Shown here in pieces: positions 62,201 to 64,000 of a DNA stretch of 64,000 nucleotides; the stretch's first letter is position 1, and each line of letters begins with the position of its first letter. The translations under genes were made by a program, and so were the position numbers. The notes under the pieces were generated by a model. It was not told the origin of the DNA. It saw only the letters and a list, made by a program, of their open reading frames with translations, and searched no databases. The stretch covers positions 5,828,001 through 5,892,000 of the forward strand of contig NC_064230.1 of the NCBI RefSeq assembly GCF_023101765.2, given 5' to 3'. Source of the DNA: Spodoptera frugiperda. Lineage: Eukaryota > Arthropoda > Insecta > Lepidoptera > Noctuidae.

Positions 62201-63496
62201 TATTACCAATGACGCGATGTACTGGATGAAGAATGACACAATATGACCAATGACACGATATTATAAATCGGCGCTCTGACTGATTAGTTCATTTGCGCTG
62301 GTCAATCAAAGCAGACCGCCAAACGCGCTCTCGTTTCGTTTTCATTCAGTTCGTCGTACATGGAATATTTCTCCATTCCCAGGGCTGTAAATCTATAGGC
62401 GAGCACTTCAACCCGTGCGGGGCTCCACACGGTGGTCCCGAAGACCCGAAGGACAGGCGCCACGCCGGTGATCTTGGCAACATCATCGCTGATGAGAACG
62501 GACGCGCTACCTTCAGAATAGTCGATAATGTACTAAAGGTAAATTAAATTTCCATCATCGAACCACAAGACAATCGGCGAGGCGTCACCGTTTCATGGTA
62601 GATATCCCACCCACTCGCACGAAGCGCTTCGCTTCAAGCTTCCTTGTGCGAACTGCTAGGGAGTGGAACTCCTTGCCGGAGTCTGTTTCCTGATGGGTAT
62701 AACCTGGGTGTCTTCATAACCCGAGTGAATAGGTTGCTTATGGACAGACGTGCTCCATCATCACTTACCATCAGGCGAGATAGCGGCCAAACATCGACCC
62801 ATTTAATATAAAAAAAAAGTGTAACAAGTGTGGGAGAGCCATGCTTTAGCACTGCTGTGCCGGCTCGACCGGAGTGATACCACGGCCGAGCAGGAAGCCG
62901 GCGTGAAACTACGCTTGTGTTGTGTGAGTGAGGTTACCGGAGGCGCAATTAACCCCTCACCAATCTTCCCAATCCCTGATTCCCCAACAACCCTTAAATT
63001 CCTAATTCCCAAAAAGTCGGTAACGCACTTGCAACGCCTCTGGTGTTTCGAGTGTCCATGGGCGACGGCGATTGCTTACCATCAGGCCATCAAGTGATCC
63101 GTCTGCTCGTTTACCGGCTTAAAACTACCATATACCATACCGTCACTAATGTGTTGCCGGCCTTTTGAGGGCTAATTTAAGGGTTATTGATGAATCGGGG
63201 ATTGGGAACATTGGGAAGGGGGGTAATCGGGCCTCCGCTAACGGTATCACGTCGGTTTTCTGTGAGACCGTGGTATCACCTATCATTATTTCCTACCTAG
63301 AGTAGTTCCTAACTTTTAATTTAAGTAGTTTTTTAAATGTTAGGACACCCTAAAGATACGCATCAATTTATTACATCTATAATGTATTTCAGGTATGGGA
63401 TATAATCGGCCGATCAGTGGCTGTGACTGAAAGAAAGGACGACCTCGGTCGAGGTTGTTCACCGTCCTCGAAGATAGACGGCGATAGTGGGACACC
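56209..63496 (+). CDS. Ccs: Copper chaperone for superoxide dismutase (partial, 3' end outside window)
   Basis: Five exons are in the window: 56209-56223, 57149-57353, 58536-58717, 62383-62538, 63393-63496; 220 complete codons, ending SKIDGDSGTP with the next exon beyond 64000. Exon 1 encodes only MLMSK. Domain 1 (about 6-73, LEVLVDFGPKP ... AVLQGFGG) has the HMA fold pattern but FGPKPDEV replaces the copper-binding MxCxxC, as in Drosophila Ccs. Domain 2 is SOD-like: GVIRFQQ, DGLPAGMHGVHVHTAGDL (H125, H127), GEHFNPCGAPHGGP, RHAGDLGNI, WDIIGRSV, DDLGRGC. The CxC of domain 3 would lie in the missing exon. The protein delivers copper to SOD1 and forms its disulphide in the cytosol. Intron 3 (3.7 kb) contains two copies of the 3' end of exon 3, a minisatellite and a LINE. 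Confidence 0.95.
56752..56890. mobile_element. Family F MITE, left half
   Basis: ATTATTATGTTATCGGCTTAC to GACACGATACGGTGACTG; the other arm is missing. In CCS intron 1. Confidence 0.6.
57365..58110 (+). repeat. Two family B copies, the second split by another element
   Basis: First copy 57365-57530 starts 12 nt after the CCS exon 2 donor. Second copy starts at about 57531 (TTTTTTTATGCAACACGCTGG), is interrupted at 57674-57985 and resumes with AAGGGTTGTTGTGGAATCGGG, ending near GTGAGGCCGTGCTCTGCC. Confidence 0.65.
57674..57985. mobile_element. hAT-like non-autonomous element inserted in family B
   Basis: 312 bp with CAGTTGTC / GACAACTG inverted ends. Subterminal parts carry many GCGAG / CTCGC motifs (GACGAGTTAGCGAG, GCGAGTGTGCGAGTGAGG). 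CAG...CTG termini and repeated subterminal motifs fit hAT transposons; flanks ATTTAAGG and CCTAAGGG could be a decayed 8-bp target duplication. No transposase frame. Confidence 0.6.
58248..58360. mobile_element. Family F MITE, short copy
   Basis: AATTATTATGTTATCGGC to GCCGATAATATGATAATT with most of both arms deleted; followed by the TGTCTCACGA motif that also follows F at 42511. In CCS intron 2. Confidence 0.6.
59025..59102 (+). pseudogene. Duplicate of the last 78 nt of CCS exon 3 (copy 2)
   Basis: Matches 58640-58717 codon for codon and is followed by the same donor AG/GTTTGTG. Seven of 78 positions differ, every one at a third codon position and synonymous. No acceptor or 5' half of the exon precedes it; minisatellite does. 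It cannot be spliced as a normal exon in the form seen. Confidence 0.9.
59317..59394 (+). pseudogene. Duplicate of the last 78 nt of CCS exon 3 (copy 3)
   Basis: Same 26 codons and donor as the exon. Four differences from the exon: three synonymous, one replacing Ala with Thr (LPAG to LPTG). Preceded by minisatellite, without an acceptor. Confidence 0.9.
59572..61910 (-). mobile_element. 5'-truncated non-LTR retrotransposon with intact reverse transcriptase frame
   Basis: On the minus strand the element begins inside the C-terminal end of the endonuclease domain (GSSDHCLVKS; SDH is the last catalytic motif). It continues uninterrupted for about 750 codons through the reverse transcriptase (NKASGPDGIPA, LDISKAFDRVWH, NAGVPQGSVLSATLF, FGYADDSTVV) to REWNSLPESVFPDGYN and a stop at 59645, then a short 3' UTR and an A tract (plus-strand T15 at about 59571-59585). 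CTGATTT occurs on both sides and may be the target duplication. Jockey-like by overall motif style. The first residues of the longer open frame (61911-62056) are translated minisatellite. No frame break in 2.2 kb indicates a young insertion. Confidence 0.92.
62268..62360. repeat. Family J half-element next to CCS exon 4
   Basis: CGGCGCTCTGACTGATTAG and CAAACGCGCTCTCGTTTCG; ends about 22 nt before exon 4. Confidence 0.55.
62551..62818 (+). mobile_element. Short 3' copy of the same LINE, opposite orientation
   Basis: Starts 12 nt after the CCS exon 4 donor. ACCACAAGACAATCGGCGAGG through GAGTGGAACTCCTTGCCGG to ATCAGGCGAGATAGCGGCC and an A9 tail: the last 260 bp of the element at 59572-61910, inverted relative to it. 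Contains frame-disrupting differences. Confidence 0.88.
62826..63290. repeat. Family B copies in CCS intron 4
   Basis: A nearly full minus-oriented copy (62826-63125, GGGAGAGCCATGCTTTAGC to CGTTTACCGGCTT) is followed by a plus-oriented partial copy (about 63140-63290). Confidence 0.65.
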
Positions 63497-63533
63497 GTGA
63501 GTATACTTATTTTTTATATATTTTTTTAATATT

Positions 63534-63822
63534 GCCCCACACTAGGATTTTCTCCTATGTCGTGGGTGCGTTTACAAACATACAAGTTCACATACACATG
63601 ACACATACAAAGAGTTGCTACATACATACATAACCTCACGCCTGTCTCCCATGGGGGTAGGCAGAGACTATGGAACGCCAATTGCTACGAATCTTACACA
63701 CTTCTTTCGCTTCATCAACAGTCATCAGTATTTTCATGCATGCTCGTGCTCCGTGCGGGAATCAAACCCGCTACACGTTGCACGGCAGCCAGTTGCCCAG
63801 CTACCGCACCAACCGTGCATGC
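63534..63822 (-). repeat. SINE C interrupted by another repeat
   Basis: Family C tail (CACACTAGGATTTTCTCC) at 63535-63605 and its tRNA-like head (GTGCGGGAATCAAACCCGC) at 63750-63820 are separated by about 140 bp of a repeat also seen at 50140-50240 (TCACGCCTGTCTCCCATG, CTTCATCAACAGTCATCAGT). Confidence 0.6.
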
Positions 63823-63913
63823 ATAGTCCAGCAGTGGACTGTCACCCGCTGTTCATAATAACACTAACTTTTTAAAATATGATTTTATTGTAACTTTCGT
63901 GAGACATACTAAA

Positions 63914-64000
63914 TTAATTATTATGTTATCGGCTTACTCACGTAACTGTTTGACGAGGAACTCGACTAGTTTCAAGCCATGCTAGAGGCTCATATACATG
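63914..64000. mobile_element. Family F MITE cut by the window edge
   Basis: ATTATTATGTTATCGGCTTAC and TTTCAAGCCATGCTAGAGG, continuing past 64000. In CCS intron 5. Confidence 0.65.

Larger units (their letters stand above)
58718..62275. repeat. Minisatellite (ATGACGCGRTWTGACCA type) in CCS intron 3
   Basis: Units of about 15-17 bp built on CCAATGACGCGGTTTGA and variants (GATCAATGACACAATATGA). Two blocks, about 58718-59570 and 61905-62275, are the two sides of one array split by a LINE insertion. Several dozen degenerate units in all. The left block also carries two 78-bp exon-derived segments. Long open frames on either strand are a by-product of a unit length near a multiple of three. Confidence 0.9.

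Overview
The window is nuclear DNA from a moth, most likely a noctuid. The evidence is small exons (15-360 nt) in repeat-packed introns, insect-type genes (a ZAD zinc-finger protein, a prune homologue, a Ccs that lacks the N-terminal copper motif), and a dense load of short interspersed repeats of lepidopteran style: tRNA-related SINEs, palindromic MITEs and truncated non-LTR retrotransposons. I saw no bacterial, organellar or viral gene block. The species assignment is inference from repeat style and could not be checked by search.

Layout, left to right: prune/PRUNE1 DHH phosphatase (+, 1610-7698, 8 exons); a PRDM9-type PR/SET zinc-finger histone methyltransferase (+, 8426-13116, 7 exons); single-exon RNA polymerase I subunit RPA49/POLR1E (+, 14024-15100); a 777-residue protein of about 20 C2H2 fingers with an intronless coding region (-, 18094-20427); a ZAD-C2H2 protein with 12 fingers (+, 22466-32169, 13 exons); the E3 ligase RNF220 (+, 33345-41627, 8 exons); axonemal dynein light chain DNAL1 (-, 44844-46961, 5 exons); a second multi-exon C2H2 protein (+, 48050-53794, 6 exons); and the copper chaperone for superoxide dismutase, CCS (+, from 56209, last exon or exons beyond the right edge). 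All exon joins were made by hand from GT/AG sites. Every joined frame stays open, and seven of the eight multi-exon or single-exon models with both ends in the window rest on clear family or domain matches.

The genes do not form one pathway. Four of nine encode C2H2 zinc-finger proteins (one with a PR/SET domain, one with a ZAD). The rest are housekeeping or ciliary genes. DNAL1 and the second C2H2 gene are divergent and share a 1.1-kb interval; the two central zinc-finger genes are also divergent over about 2 kb.

Most of the remaining sequence is repeats. I name the families by letter: A, F, G, J and P are palindromic or inverted-repeat elements; C and D are tRNA-related SINEs; B, E, K and M are other interspersed repeats. 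Points that stand out: (1) an insect PRDM9-like protein keeping the zinc-knuckle and all three positions matching the catalytic tyrosines of PRDM9, but with no KRAB and few fingers; (2) the last 78 nt of CCS exon 3 repeated twice more in the following intron, one copy differing from the exon only at seven synonymous sites; (3) a MITE whose exact ends and TA target site are shown by an empty, tandemly duplicated copy of its own insertion site next door; (4) repeat ends lying 10-45 nt upstream of splice acceptors in many introns; (5) several nested insertions that give a local order of transposition.
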